64,000 bases of DNA from Lentzea xinjiangensis (GCF_900110955.1 NZ_FOFR01000009.1:186001-250000), one strand, 5' to 3'; shown: positions 35,189 to 44,170, counted from the first letter of the stretch. A program made the numbers and translations. The notes: generated from the letters alone by a model not told the origin.

Positions 35189-35581
35189 ATGGCAAGGACC
35201 CGACTTCTTTTTGCCTGCCTCGCGCTGGCCGTGCCGCTCGTCCCCGCGACGGCCTCGGCGTCACCCCTGGCAGCGCCCCTGCACGCATCCGGCCTGGTGC
35301 TGTCGGTGCAACCGGAGAGCGGCCCGCTGCGCACCACGCAGCTCAACTGCGAGCCCTCCGGTGGGCTGCACCCCCACGCCGAGCAGGCGTGCGACCAGCT
35401 CACCCCCGTCGAAGGCGACTTCCGCAGGCTGGAAGAGACCGGTGCGATGTGCACGATGGAGCTGAACCCGACCAAGGCGACGTTGCGCGGCAAGTGGCGC
35501 AAGAAGCGGATCGACTTCCAGCAGGTGTACTCGAACCCGTGCGTCGTGCGCGCGTTCACCGGCAAGGTCTTCGACTTCTAG
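35189..35581 (+). CDS. Streptomyces subtilisin inhibitor (SSI)-family secreted protease inhibitor
   Basis: 130 residues. Signal peptide (about 1-24, ending ATASAS), then a roughly 105-residue SSI domain with four Cys (LNCEPSGGLHPHAEQACDQL, GAMCTMELNP, YSNPCVV) in the two-disulfide spacing of the family and the typical ending AFTGKVFDF. The reactive-site loop would lie around AMCTMELNP, suggesting Met or a nearby residue at P1 and subtilisin-like targets. These small dimeric inhibitors act outside the cell on secreted serine proteases. The gene is followed 6 bp after the stop by a very strong hairpin. Confidence 0.85.
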   Translation: MARTRLLFACLALAVPLVPATASASPLAAPLHASGLVLSVQPESGPLRTTQLNCEPSGGLHPHAEQACDQLTPVEGDFRRLEETGAMCTMELNPTKATLRGKWRKKRIDFQQVYSNPCVVRAFTGKVFDF

Positions 35582-35587
35582 AAGCCG

Positions 35588-35636
35588 CGCCACCGGTGTT
35601 CCAGCGCACCGCCGTCGCGCTGGAACACCGGTGGCG
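35588..35636 (+). terminator. Strong hairpin terminator after the SSI gene
   Basis: Perfect 20-bp inverted arms (CGCCACCGGTGTTCCAGCGC and its complement) enclose a 9-nt loop, 6 bp after the stop codon. No U-tract follows, as often in actinobacteria. Confidence 0.8.
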
Positions 35637-35737
35637 TTCCACCCCCGCCCTCCGCCGATGCGCTCCGGGGCCGGCGGTTCCGCCGATCTTCCGCGACCGG
35701 CCCCCTCGCGCCCGAGAGCCTGCCTAGGCTGCGGATC

Positions 35738-37615
35738 ATGGGGGATTTCCTGGTCCACACGGTCGCCTTCCCGATCACGTTCCTGCTGCTGGTCCTCGGC
35801 ATGTCGTTGGCAGCACGCCGGATCCTGGGCCTGCGCATCGGCCTGCTCCGCACCGCGCTGGCCTGCCTGCTGGCGATGTCGATCGCGTCGGGCCTCTTCG
35901 GCGAGACGAGCGCGACACCGTCCTCGGCGCTGACCACGATCCAGCTCGGGCTGTCGCTGCTGGTGGTCATCGGCCTGCTGGCGTTCGCCGAGGTGGTCGT
36001 GCCGACCGGCTCGATCCCGCCGCCGACGGAGTGGTGGGGCATGCTGCGCCGCCGCGTCGCCCGCACCCGCCGGTACTCGCGCATCACCGCGATCGCGTTC
36101 CGGCACGGCCTGGGCCCCTACCTGCGCGGGCGCGAGCGGTCGTCCACCGGGCTCGCGCGGTCGCTGCGGCTCGCGTTGCAGGACGCGGGCGTGACGTTCG
36201 TGAAGCTCGGCCAGGTGCTGTCCACGCGGGCCGACCTGCTGCCGGAGGACTTCGTCGACGAGCTCAGCCTGCTGCAGGACAAGGTGCCGCCGGCGAAGTG
36301 GGACGAGATCCGCGCGGTGCTGGAGTCCGAGCTCGGGCCCGGCACGTTCCTGGAGGTCGACCCCGAGCCGCTCGCGGCGGCCTCCATCGCCCAGGTGCAC
36401 CGGGCCGTGCTGGCGTCCGGGGCCGAGGTCGTGGTGAAGGTGCAACGGCCGGACGTGCGGGCGGTGGCCGAAGGCGACCTCGACATCGTGTCGAGGCTCG
36501 CGGAGACGTTGCAGCGCACGCGGTGGGGCTCGGCGCTGGGCGTGCGGGACCTCGCGGCCGGGTTCGCGGCGGCGTTGCGCGAAGAGCTGGACTTCCGGGT
36601 CGAGGCGCGCAACATCGCGGCCGTGGCGGCGGTGGCGGACACGTCGGTCGGACTGCCGCACGTGCACCTGTCGACTCCGCGCGTCCTCGTGATGGACCGG
36701 CTCGACGGCGTGCCCGTGCGGGCAGCCGCGGCGGACGACGGGCTCGCCAGGACGTTGCTGCGGTTCGTGCTGCGGCAGGTGATGCTCGACGGCGTCTTCC
36801 ACGCGGACCCGCACCCAGGCAACGTGCTGCTGCTGTCCGACGGACGGCTCGGCCTGCTCGACTTCGGCTCGGTGGGGCGGATCGACTCGAGCCTGCGGTC
36901 GGCGCTGCAACGGCTGCTGCTGGCCATCGACCGCGGCGACCCCGCCGGGCTGACCGACGCGTTGCTGGAGCTGACCTCGCGGCCGGAGGACATCGACGAG
37001 CAACGGCTGGAGCGCGCGCTCGGCCAGTTCATGGCACGGCACCTGGGCGCGGGCATGCGGCCCGACGTCGAGATGTTCGGCGACCTGTTCGCGCTGGTGT
37101 CGCGGTTCGGGCTGAGCGTCCCGCCCGAGATCGCGGCGGTGTTCCGGGCCCTCGCGACGCTGGAGGGCACCCTGGGCGTGCTCTCGCCGGGCTTCAACAT
37201 CGTCGTGGAGTCGCGGGCGTTCGCGGCCGAGCAGATCTCCGAACGCCTGTCACCGGAGTCCGTGCGGCGCACGATGACCGAGGAGCTCCAGGCGGTGCTG
37301 CCGATGCTGCGGCGGCTGCCGCGGCGGGTCGACCGGATCACCGGCGCGCTGGAGCAGGGCCGCCTCGGGATGTCGGTGCGGGTGTTCGCCGACGAACGCG
37401 ACCGCTCGTTCGTCACGGGACTGCTGCACCAGGTGATGCTGACGGTGCTGGGCGCGACCGCGGGCGTGATGGCGGTGCTGCTGCTCGGGTCCTCCGGCGG
37501 ACCGCGGGTGGTGCCGGACGTCGGGCTCCACCAGGTGTTCGGCTACAACCTGCTGATCGTCAGCGTGCTGCTGGGCCTGCGCGTCGTCGTCGCGGTGTTC
37601 CGGCCGCGTTCCTAG
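35738..37615 (+). CDS. ABC1/UbiB-family atypical kinase, membrane protein
   Basis: 625 residues. Two or three N-terminal helices (about 5-90) and two C-terminal helices flank an ABC1 kinase domain. Family motifs: the KxGQ loop FVKLGQVLSTRADLLPEDF, the Ala-rich nucleotide loop AAASIAQVHRA in place of a Gly-rich loop, VVKVQRP with the ATP lysine, HADPHPGNVLLL (catalytic Asp/Asn) and LLDFGSVGRID (metal-binding DFG). UbiB/AarF proteins support quinone or isoprenoid-lipid metabolism; actinobacterial members are uncharacterised. It precedes the VTT gene in the same orientation (72-bp gap). Confidence 0.87.
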   Translation: MGDFLVHTVAFPITFLLLVLGMSLAARRILGLRIGLLRTALACLLAMSIASGLFGETSATPSSALTTIQLGLSLLVVIGLLAFAEVVVPTGSIPPPTEWWGMLRRRVARTRRYSRITAIAFRHGLGPYLRGRERSSTGLARSLRLALQDAGVTFVKLGQVLSTRADLLPEDFVDELSLLQDKVPPAKWDEIRAVLESELGPGTFLEVDPEPLAAASIAQVHRAVLASGAEVVVKVQRPDVRAVAEGDLDIVSRLAETLQRTRWGSALGVRDLAAGFAAALREELDFRVEARNIAAVAAVADTSVGLPHVHLSTPRVLVMDRLDGVPVRAAAADDGLARTLLRFVLRQVMLDGVFHADPHPGNVLLLSDGRLGLLDFGSVGRIDSSLRSALQRLLLAIDRGDPAGLTDALLELTSRPEDIDEQRLERALGQFMARHLGAGMRPDVEMFGDLFALVSRFGLSVPPEIAAVFRALATLEGTLGVLSPGFNIVVESRAFAAEQISERLSPESVRRTMTEELQAVLPMLRRLPRRVDRITGALEQGRLGMSVRVFADERDRSFVTGLLHQVMLTVLGATAGVMAVLLLGSSGGPRVVPDVGLHQVFGYNLLIVSVLLGLRVVVAVFRPRS

Positions 37616-37687
37616 AACCGGACGCGACCGGCGTGTCGTACCGGCCGGCGGATTGTCCGGCGGATCGCGGTGGGCGACCATCACCCG

Positions 37688-38338
37688 ATGAGTTATGAGA
37701 CAGGCGTCCGGTGGAAGTGGATCCCGGCCGTCGTGCTCGGCTTCGTGCTGCTGAGCTGGATCGTGTTCGAGGCGCTCGACCTCATCGACTTCGACGGGGT
37801 CGTGACGTGGGTGCGCGGCATCGACCCGCTGCTGGCCGCGGCGGTGATCCTCGGCCTGCTCGTCGTGGACGTGCTGCTGCCCGTGCCGTCGACGCCGCTG
37901 ATCGTGCTCGCGGGAACGGCGCTCGGCCTGCCCCTCGGGCTGGCGCTCGCGGTCGTCGGCTCACTGGGCTCCTCCGCCGCGGGGTACGCCCTGGGCAGGT
38001 ACGCGGGACCGGTGCTGGTGCGCAGGGTCGTCACCATCGAGGAGCTGACCGAGATGCGCCGGTGGGGCCGTCAGTTCGGGCCGTGGTTCTTCGGGGTGGC
38101 GCGCGGAATCCCGATGATGGCGGAAACGGTCTCGGTGTCCGCGGGCGTGTCGCGGGTGTCGTTCCGCACCTTCATGCTCTTCACCCTCGCCGGAACCGTC
38201 CCGATCTGCGCCGCCTACGTGTTCGCGGGGTCGCAGGCCGACACGGTCGAGCAGATCGTGATGATCAGCGCGGTCGGTTTCCTGCTGACCGTGGGCCTGT
38301 TCTACCTCCTGCGCCGGCTCGTGAAGACGGCGCCGTAG
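37688..38338 (+). CDS. DedA/VTT-domain membrane protein
   Basis: 216 residues from ATG 37688; GTG 37670 is an alternative. Five to six hydrophobic helices carry the VTT features: DVLLPVPSTPLIVLAGTALGLPLGL (reentrant Pro-rich loop), GSSAAGYALGRYAG and GVARGIPMMAETVSVSAGVSRVSFRTFM (the conserved Gly-x-Arg-x-x-Pro segment). Family members flip or scramble polyprenyl-phosphate and phospholipids. It ends only 18 bp before the first Y-RNA-like stem, so that RNA's promoter must lie inside this gene or the RNA is processed from its transcript. Confidence 0.82.
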   Translation: MSYETGVRWKWIPAVVLGFVLLSWIVFEALDLIDFDGVVTWVRGIDPLLAAAVILGLLVVDVLLPVPSTPLIVLAGTALGLPLGLALAVVGSLGSSAAGYALGRYAGPVLVRRVVTIEELTEMRRWGRQFGPWFFGVARGIPMMAETVSVSAGVSRVSFRTFMLFTLAGTVPICAAYVFAGSQADTVEQIVMISAVGFLLTVGLFYLLRRLVKTAP

Positions 38339-38355
38339 GAAAAATCGCTGGCGCG

Positions 38356-38510
38356 ACGTGGTTGTATGAATGTGCGCCCGGTGCGCAGCGGAGGGTTACT
38401 TCTGGCGATCACTCAGGTTCGACTCCTGAGGCCGGCCCCGGCCGGTCTCGCTCACCCCGGTGAGCAGTCACCTTCCGCGACCTGACCTCGGGCGTCCGCA
38501 CAACTCCACC
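38356..38510 (+). ncRNA. Y-RNA-like module 1 with permuted tRNA-like domain
   Basis: Terminal stem: GTGG (38358-38361) with CCAC (38506-38509), a 2-nt CT bulge, TTGT (38362-38365) with ACAA (38500-38503), then CGCCCG (38375-38380) with CGGGCG (38489-38494). Inner stem: GCGGAGGG (38388-38395) with CCTTCCGC (38471-38478), one G·U. Inside is a T-arm (TCAGG-TTCGACT-CCTGA, 38413-38429), a GC hairpin like a closed acceptor stem (38430-38443) and a D-arm-like hairpin (38450-38465, GCTCA...TGAGC, loop containing GG). This order is a circularly permuted tRNA, as in bacterial YrlA RNAs. It is followed by two related modules and the Ro60 gene. Confidence 0.75.
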
Positions 38511-38536
38511 TCCGCCGAAATCAATTCGCTGGCGCG

Positions 38537-38655
38537 GGGTGGTTGTGCGGGAAACAGCACCCGGTGCGAAGCAGAGGGCTACTTCCCTTTCCCGGAAATG
38601 CCCTTCGGGGCATTCACCTTCTGCGACACCGATCTCGGGAGCGCACAACTCCACA
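38537..38655 (+). ncRNA. Y-RNA-like module 2 with UUCG hairpin instead of tRNA-like domain
   Basis: Terminal stem: GTGG (38539-38542) with CCAC (38651-38654), the same CT bulge (38649-38650), TTGTGCG (38543-38549) with CGCACAA (38642-38648). Inner stems: CGGTG (38562-38566) with CACCG (38627-38631), and GCAGAGGG (38571-38578) with CCTTCTGC (38617-38624). The third base pair of the last stem is A-U here and G-C in module 1, a compensatory change. The apical part has ATGCCC-TTCG-GGGCAT (38598-38613), a 6-bp stem with a stable UUCG tetraloop, and no T- or D-arm. The single-stranded-looking segment GCTACTTC after the stem is shared, with one change, by all modules. Confidence 0.72.
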
Positions 38656-38798
38656 CGTGTCCGGTGCGAAGCAGAGGGTTACTTCCACTGCAAATGGGCG
38701 GGTTGCGGGTTCGAGTCCCGCCAGCCGGAAACCGGCTGTAGCTCAACCGGCAGAGCAGCAACGTACCTTCCGCGACCTCGATCTCGGACACGCGTGGA
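38651..38798 (+). ncRNA. Y-RNA-like module 3 with near-canonical permuted tRNA domain (YrlA-like)
   Basis: Terminal stem CCACACGTGTCCG (38651-38663) pairs with CGGACACGCGTGG (38785-38797) with one mismatch; its sequence differs wholly from modules 1-2, yet pairing is kept. Inner stem GCAGAGGG (38671-38678) / CCTTCCGC (38766-38773). The tRNA-like part runs T-arm GCGGG-TTCGAGT-CCCGC (38705-38721), 7-bp acceptor CAGCCGG (38722-38728), AAA loop, CCGGCTG (38732-38738), TA (positions 8-9 of a tRNA), D-arm GCTC-AACCGGCA-GAGC (38741-38756). All four elements have canonical tRNA lengths. It lacks an anticodon arm, so it is not a tRNA gene. It ends 45 bp before the Ro60 start. Confidence 0.8.
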
Positions 38799-38842
38799 GT
38801 CCGTGAGCTCCCCTTCTTCTTGCTTCGAGGGGGAAAGAGCCG

Positions 38843-40432
38843 ATGGCGAAGTTCAACGTCTTCCGCGCACGCCCGGCGGGCACCAGCCCGGTCGCCACGG
38901 CGCGGGCGCCGTCCGGCCGCACGTACGAGGGCGGCGACGGCTACGCCCGTGACACGAAGTCCGAGCTGTTCCTGCTCGCCGTGTCGAACATGGGCGGCGA
39001 GGACACCTTCTACGAGTCCGGTGCTCGGCGCGACACGCGCTTCGCCGACCTCGTCCACCAGGCCGCGCTCGCGGATCCCGAGTGGACCGCGCGCCTGCTG
39101 AAGTGGCTGCGCGGCGAGGCGAACATGCGCACGGCCTCGCTGGTCGGCGCGGCCGAGTTCGTCCTGGCTCGGCTCGCCGCCTCCTCGGACGCGGGCGTCA
39201 CCAACCGGGCGGTCGTGGACTCCGTGCTGCAGCGCGCGGACGAGCCGGGCGAGCTGCTCGCCTACTGGACCTCCCGCAACGGCCGGCGGGTGCCGAAGCC
39301 GATCAAGCGCGGCATCGCGGACGCGGTGCGACGCCTGTACGACGAGCGCGCGGTCCTCAAGTGGGACAGCGACGCCCGTGGTTTCCGCATGGCCGACGTG
39401 CTGAACCTCGCCCACCCCTCGCCCGCCGCTCCCTGGCAGGGCGCGCTGTTCCAGCACGTCCTCGACCGCCGCCGCTGTGCCGACGTGGCGGTTCCGGACG
39501 AGCTGCGCACGATCGCGGCACGCCGTGCGCTGATGGCGTGGCCGGTCGAGCAGCGGCGCGCGCTCTTCACCCGTCCCGACGCGGCGGACGTGCTGCGCCG
39601 GGCCGGGATGACGTGGGAGGCCGTGGCCGGGTGGTTGCAGGGTCCGCTGACGAAGGAGGTGTGGGAGGCGCTCGCGCCGTCGATGGGTTTCATGGCGCTG
39701 CTGCGCAGCCTGAGGAACTTCGACCAGGCCGGCATGTCCGACGAGGTGGCGGCGACCGTCGCGGCACGCCTGGCCGACCCCGGCCAGGTCGCGCGCTCCC
39801 GGCAGTTCCCGTTCCGCTTCCTGTCCGCCTACGAGGCGGCGCCGAGCCTGCGCTGGGGTCACGCCCTGGACCAGGCGTTGCAGGCGTCGCTGGGCAACCT
39901 GCCGGCGCTGCCGGGCCGCTCGCTGGTCCTCGTCGACACCTCGGCGTCGATGACGCACGGCGCGATCTCGGCGAAGTCGAAGGTCACCCCGGCCAAGGCC
40001 GCGGCGGTGTTCGGCGTCGCGCTGGGCGCGAAGGGCGAGCAGGTCGACGTGGTCGGGTTCGCGGACGGCACGTTCCGGCACGACGTTCCGCGCGGGGCGT
40101 CGGTCGTCCGCGAGGCCGACCGGTTCCTCGAGCGGATCGGCGAGGTCGGGCACGGCACCGACATCGCCGGGGCCCTGAGGCGCTCCTACCGTCGCCACGA
40201 CCGCGTGTTCGTCATCTCGGACATGCAGACGGTCTCCGGACACCACGGGACGAGCGTCTCGGACGCCGTGCCGCGGCACGTGCCGATCTACGGGTTCAAC
40301 CTCGGTGGCTACGGGATGGCCGCGTACGCGACCGGTGGGGGGAACCGCCACGAGTTCGGCGGCCTGTCGGACGCGACGTTCCGCATGGTCCCGCTGCTCG
40401 AGGCGGGCCGGAACGCGGACTGGCCGTTCTGA
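38843..40432 (+). CDS. rsr: Ro60/Rsr orthologue: TROVE and von Willebrand A domain RNA-binding protein
   Basis: 529 residues. The TROVE HEAT-repeat ring (about 30-345; FLLAVSNMGGEDTFYESGARRDTRFADLVHQAA, ANMRTASLVGAAEFVLA, GRRVPKPIKRGIADAV) is followed by a vWA domain with the MIDAS motif VDTSASMTHG (Asp near 364) and GTDIAGALRR, VFVISDMQT. Ro60 proteins form a ring that binds Y RNA on its outer face and misfolded RNA in its hole; bacterial Rsr works with YrlA RNA and polynucleotide phosphorylase in RNA decay, and in some species sits with RtcB repair genes (none here). The ATG follows a GGGGGAAAG ribosome-binding site. Three Y-RNA-like modules lie directly upstream. Confidence 0.92.
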   Translation: MAKFNVFRARPAGTSPVATARAPSGRTYEGGDGYARDTKSELFLLAVSNMGGEDTFYESGARRDTRFADLVHQAALADPEWTARLLKWLRGEANMRTASLVGAAEFVLARLAASSDAGVTNRAVVDSVLQRADEPGELLAYWTSRNGRRVPKPIKRGIADAVRRLYDERAVLKWDSDARGFRMADVLNLAHPSPAAPWQGALFQHVLDRRRCADVAVPDELRTIAARRALMAWPVEQRRALFTRPDAADVLRRAGMTWEAVAGWLQGPLTKEVWEALAPSMGFMALLRSLRNFDQAGMSDEVAATVAARLADPGQVARSRQFPFRFLSAYEAAPSLRWGHALDQALQASLGNLPALPGRSLVLVDTSASMTHGAISAKSKVTPAKAAAVFGVALGAKGEQVDVVGFADGTFRHDVPRGASVVREADRFLERIGEVGHGTDIAGALRRSYRRHDRVFVISDMQTVSGHHGTSVSDAVPRHVPIYGFNLGGYGMAAYATGGGNRHEFGGLSDATFRMVPLLEAGRNADWPF

Positions 40433-40435
40433 GGC

Positions 40436-40466
40436 GTGAGGGCTCCCTGACCGGGAGAGCCCTCAC
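40436..40466 (+). terminator. Hairpin terminator after rsr
   Basis: Perfect 10-bp arms GTGAGGGCTC / GAGCCCTCAC with an 11-nt loop, 4 bp after the stop codon. Confidence 0.7.
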
Positions 40467-40486
40467 ACTTACTATCAGTTAGCGTT

Positions 40487-40861
40487 ATGACCAGCTATGA
40501 TGCCGATATGGAGTACAACGTGTTCGCGAAGGCGTGCCCGTCACGTCACACGTTGGAGCACGTCACCGGCAGGTGGGGCGGCCTGACGATGGGCGTGCTC
40601 GTGGACGGTCCGCTGCGCTTCAACGAGTTGCGCCGCCGGGTCGACGGCATCAGCGAGAAGATGCTGTCGCAGACGTTGCAGGCGCTGGAGCGCGACGGGC
40701 TCGTGCACCGCGAGGCGCAGCCCACGAACCCGCCTCGCGTCGACTACAGCCTCACGCCGCTCGGCCGCGAGACGGCCGAGCGGCTGCTCGCGCTGATCCA
40801 CCACCTGGAAGCGCGGATGCCGGAGGTGCTCGAGGCGCAGCAGGCGTACGACACCCGCTGA
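40487..40861 (+). CDS. HxlR/MarR-type winged-helix regulator
   Basis: 124 residues. The HxlR signature is clear: CPSRHTLEHVTGRWGGLTMGVLVDGPLRFNELRRRVDGISEKMLSQTLQALERDGLVHR, then VDYSLTPLGRE. The single Cys at about residue 17 is where redox- or aldehyde-sensing HxlR members carry theirs. Family members often control oxidoreductase genes next door; none is adjacent here, so the target is unclear. Starts are ATG 40487 or ATG 40508. The stop lies 1 bp from that of the convergent sdaA. Confidence 0.85.
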   Translation: MTSYDADMEYNVFAKACPSRHTLEHVTGRWGGLTMGVLVDGPLRFNELRRRVDGISEKMLSQTLQALERDGLVHREAQPTNPPRVDYSLTPLGRETAERLLALIHHLEARMPEVLEAQQAYDTR

Positions 40862-40862
40862 C

Positions 40863-42227
<1,365 letters not shown>

Positions 42228-42290
42228 TGATCAGTCCTTCGTGGTGGTGGAGCGGTCGGTCCGGCCGGTTTCAGTCACTTGGAGCCGCAT

Positions 42291-42674
42291 TCAGCCACTC
42301 TGGGTGAGTTCCGCGTACTTGGCCGCGGTGAGCAGGTTCTCCGCCGACTCGACGCGGACCTTGAACAGCCAGCCGGCGCCGTACGGGTCGTTGTTGACGA
42401 TCGCCGGGTCGTCGACGACAGCGCTGTTGACCTCGATCACCTCACCGGTGACGGGCGAGAACAGGTCGCTGACGGACTTGGTGGACTCCAGCTCGCCGCA
42501 GACGGAGTTGGTGACGACCTGCGCGCCGACCTCGGGAAGCTGGACGTAGACGATGTCGCCGAGCGCGTCCGCGGCGTAGGAGGTGATGCCGCAGGTCAAC
42601 GGGTCCTGGGTGCCCGGCGTCCAGTCGACCCACTCGTGCTCGACGGTGTAGAGCAGGTTGTCGGGGAACTCCAC
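42291..42674 (-). CDS. gcvH: Glycine cleavage system H protein
   Basis: 127 residues. The lipoyl site is in [24 protein letters not shown] (Lys of STKS), with the typical opening YTVEHEWVD and close [23 protein letters not shown]. It shuttles the aminomethyl group between the P, T and L proteins of glycine cleavage. gcvP and gcvT are not in this window. A glycine riboswitch occupies its leader. Confidence 0.95.
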   Translation of the reverse strand: MEFPDNLLYTVEHEWVDWTPGTQDPLTCGITSYAADALGDIVYVQLPEVGAQVVTNSVCGELESTKSVSDLFSPVTGEVIEVNSAVVDDPAIVNNDPYGAGWLFKVRVESAENLLTAAKYAELTQSG

Positions 42675-42726
42675 GGCGACTCCTCTGGCTGTGACGGATC
42701 AGGACGAAATGCGCCCCCTCCGCCGT

Positions 42727-42832
42727 GCAGAGTTGCCTACCCCGGGTGGTCTTGCTGCCTGAGAGTGTGCGGGAGCTTGCCCCTTCGGCGCCCCGACTGG
42801 CACGTCGAGGTCTCTCCCACTCGGGTTCTGGT
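42727..42832 (-). promoter_or_regulatory. Glycine riboswitch (single aptamer) upstream of gcvH-sdaA
   Basis: Read 5'-3' on the minus strand the leader shows the class signature: GTGGGAGAGACC, then GGCGCCGAAGGGGCAA, then CTCTCAGGC followed by CAAGACCACCCGGGGTAGGCAACTCTG. These are the conserved core blocks of a glycine aptamer. Only one complete aptamer is seen. A hairpin GGTGCCC-CAC-GGGCACC (42830-42846), just 5' of it, could be the partial ghost aptamer typical of singlets. In known cases glycine binding turns expression on. Confidence 0.85.
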
Positions 42833-42873
42833 GCCCCACGGGCACCGCGGCCGGTCTTCAGTTCTCGGGCCGA

Positions 42874-42903
42874 ACGCTATGTGCGGTCACCGCCGGGTGT
42901 CAA
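42874..42903 (-). promoter_or_regulatory. Sigma-70-like promoter of the gcvH-sdaA operon
   Basis: On the minus strand TTGACA (42903-42898) is separated by 18 nt from TAGCGT (42879-42874), ahead of the riboswitch. Confidence 0.55.
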
Positions 42904-43057
42904 CGCGGGACGGTCGAGCGGCACGCGGGCGTGGCGCAGGTCGCTCTGTTTCAAGTGAACAACCAGCGGGGTATTCGATAGTGCCACCTGCACAGTGACA
43001 TGACCTTCCCCCTGCTCCACATTGTGAGATGAGAGCCAGCCGAACGGAGGAGTCATC

Positions 43058-44170
43058 GTGCGGATCGCAGTTCCTCGCGAGATCAAGAACCACGAGTACC
43101 GCGTCGCCCTCACGCCGGCGGGTGCTCACGAGCTGACCAGCCGCGGTCACGACGTGTACGTCGAGCAGGGCGCCGGTCTGGGCTCCGCGATCACCGACGA
43201 GGAGTACCTCGCCGCGGGTGCCAAGGTCCTCGCGACCGCCGACGACGTCTGGGCGGAGGGCGACCTGGTCCTCAAGGTCAAGGAGCCGATCGCGGAGGAG
43301 TACCCCCGCCTCCGCGCCGGCCAGACCCTCTTCACCTACCTGCACCTCGCCGCCGACAAGCCGTTGACCGAGGCCCTGCTCGCGTCCGGCACGACGGCGA
43401 TCGCCTACGAGACCGTGCAGCTTCCGAACCGCGCGCTGCCGCTGCTCGCCCCGATGTCCGAGGTCGCGGGCCGGCTGGCCCCGCAGGTGGGCGCGTTCGC
43501 CCTGATGAAGCCCTCCGGTGGCCGCGGCGTGCTGCCCGGTGGCGTCCCCGGTGTCGCCCCGGCCCGCGTGGTCGTGATCGGCGGCGGCGTGGCGGGGCTC
43601 AACGCCGCGACCATCGCCGTCGGCATGGGTGCCGACGTGCAGATCCTCGACACCAACGTCGACCGCCTCCGCCAGATCGACGGCCAGTTCCAGGGCCGCC
43701 TGCGCACGCTCGCCTCCACCTCCTTCGCGATCGAGCAGGCCGTCCGCGAGGCCGACCTGGTCATCGGCGCCGTGCTGGTGCCGGGCGCCGCCGCGCCGAA
43801 GCTCGTGTCGAACGCGCTGGTGGCGCAGATGAAGCCGGGCTCGGTGCTCGTCGACATCGCGATCGACCAGGGCGGCTGCTTCGAGGACTCCCGCGCCACC
43901 ACGCACGCCGAGCCGACCTACGAGGTCCACGACTCGGTCTTCTACTGCGTGGCGAACATGCCGGGCGCCGTCCCGCGCACCTCGACCTACGCGCTGACCA
44001 ACGTGACGCTGCCGTACGCCGTCGCGCTGGCCGGGAAGGGCTGGGAGAAGGCGCTGAAGGACGACCGTTCGCTGGCCCTGGGCCTCAACGCCCACGCAGG
44101 GCAGCTCACCAACGGCCCGGTGGCCGAGGCGACCGGCCTCGCGCACACGCCGCTGGAGAGCGTGATCTGA
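43058..44170 (+). CDS. ald: Alanine dehydrogenase
   Basis: 370 residues from GTG with a GGAGGAG ribosome-binding site. Family motifs: MRIAVPREIKNHEYRVALTPAGA, VKVKEPIAEEYP (catalytic Lys region), FTYLHLAAD (catalytic His) and the NAD Rossmann loop VVVIGGGVAGLNAATIAVGMGADV. It interconverts L-alanine with pyruvate, ammonia and NADH. It is divergent from the glycine-riboswitch operon, so alanine, serine and glycine nitrogen flux are encoded side by side. No clear AldR-type site was recognised upstream. Confidence 0.95.
   Translation: MRIAVPREIKNHEYRVALTPAGAHELTSRGHDVYVEQGAGLGSAITDEEYLAAGAKVLATADDVWAEGDLVLKVKEPIAEEYPRLRAGQTLFTYLHLAADKPLTEALLASGTTAIAYETVQLPNRALPLLAPMSEVAGRLAPQVGAFALMKPSGGRGVLPGGVPGVAPARVVVIGGGVAGLNAATIAVGMGADVQILDTNVDRLRQIDGQFQGRLRTLASTSFAIEQAVREADLVIGAVLVPGAAAPKLVSNALVAQMKPGSVLVDIAIDQGGCFEDSRATTHAEPTYEVHDSVFYCVANMPGAVPRTSTYALTNVTLPYAVALAGKGWEKALKDDRSLALGLNAHAGQLTNGPVAEATGLAHTPLESVI

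Noticed and set aside
38741..38756. Possible tRNA gene (GCTC...GAGC D-arm near a T-arm)
   Set aside because: The T-arm precedes the acceptor and D-arm, there is no anticodon arm, and the acceptor ends are joined by AAA, so it is a permuted tRNA mimic within a Y-RNA-like module, not a tRNA gene.
38339..38842. Small open frames of 81-137 codons in the region upstream of rsr
   Set aside because: They overlap each other on both strands and show no protein-like composition; conserved pairing explains the sequence better.
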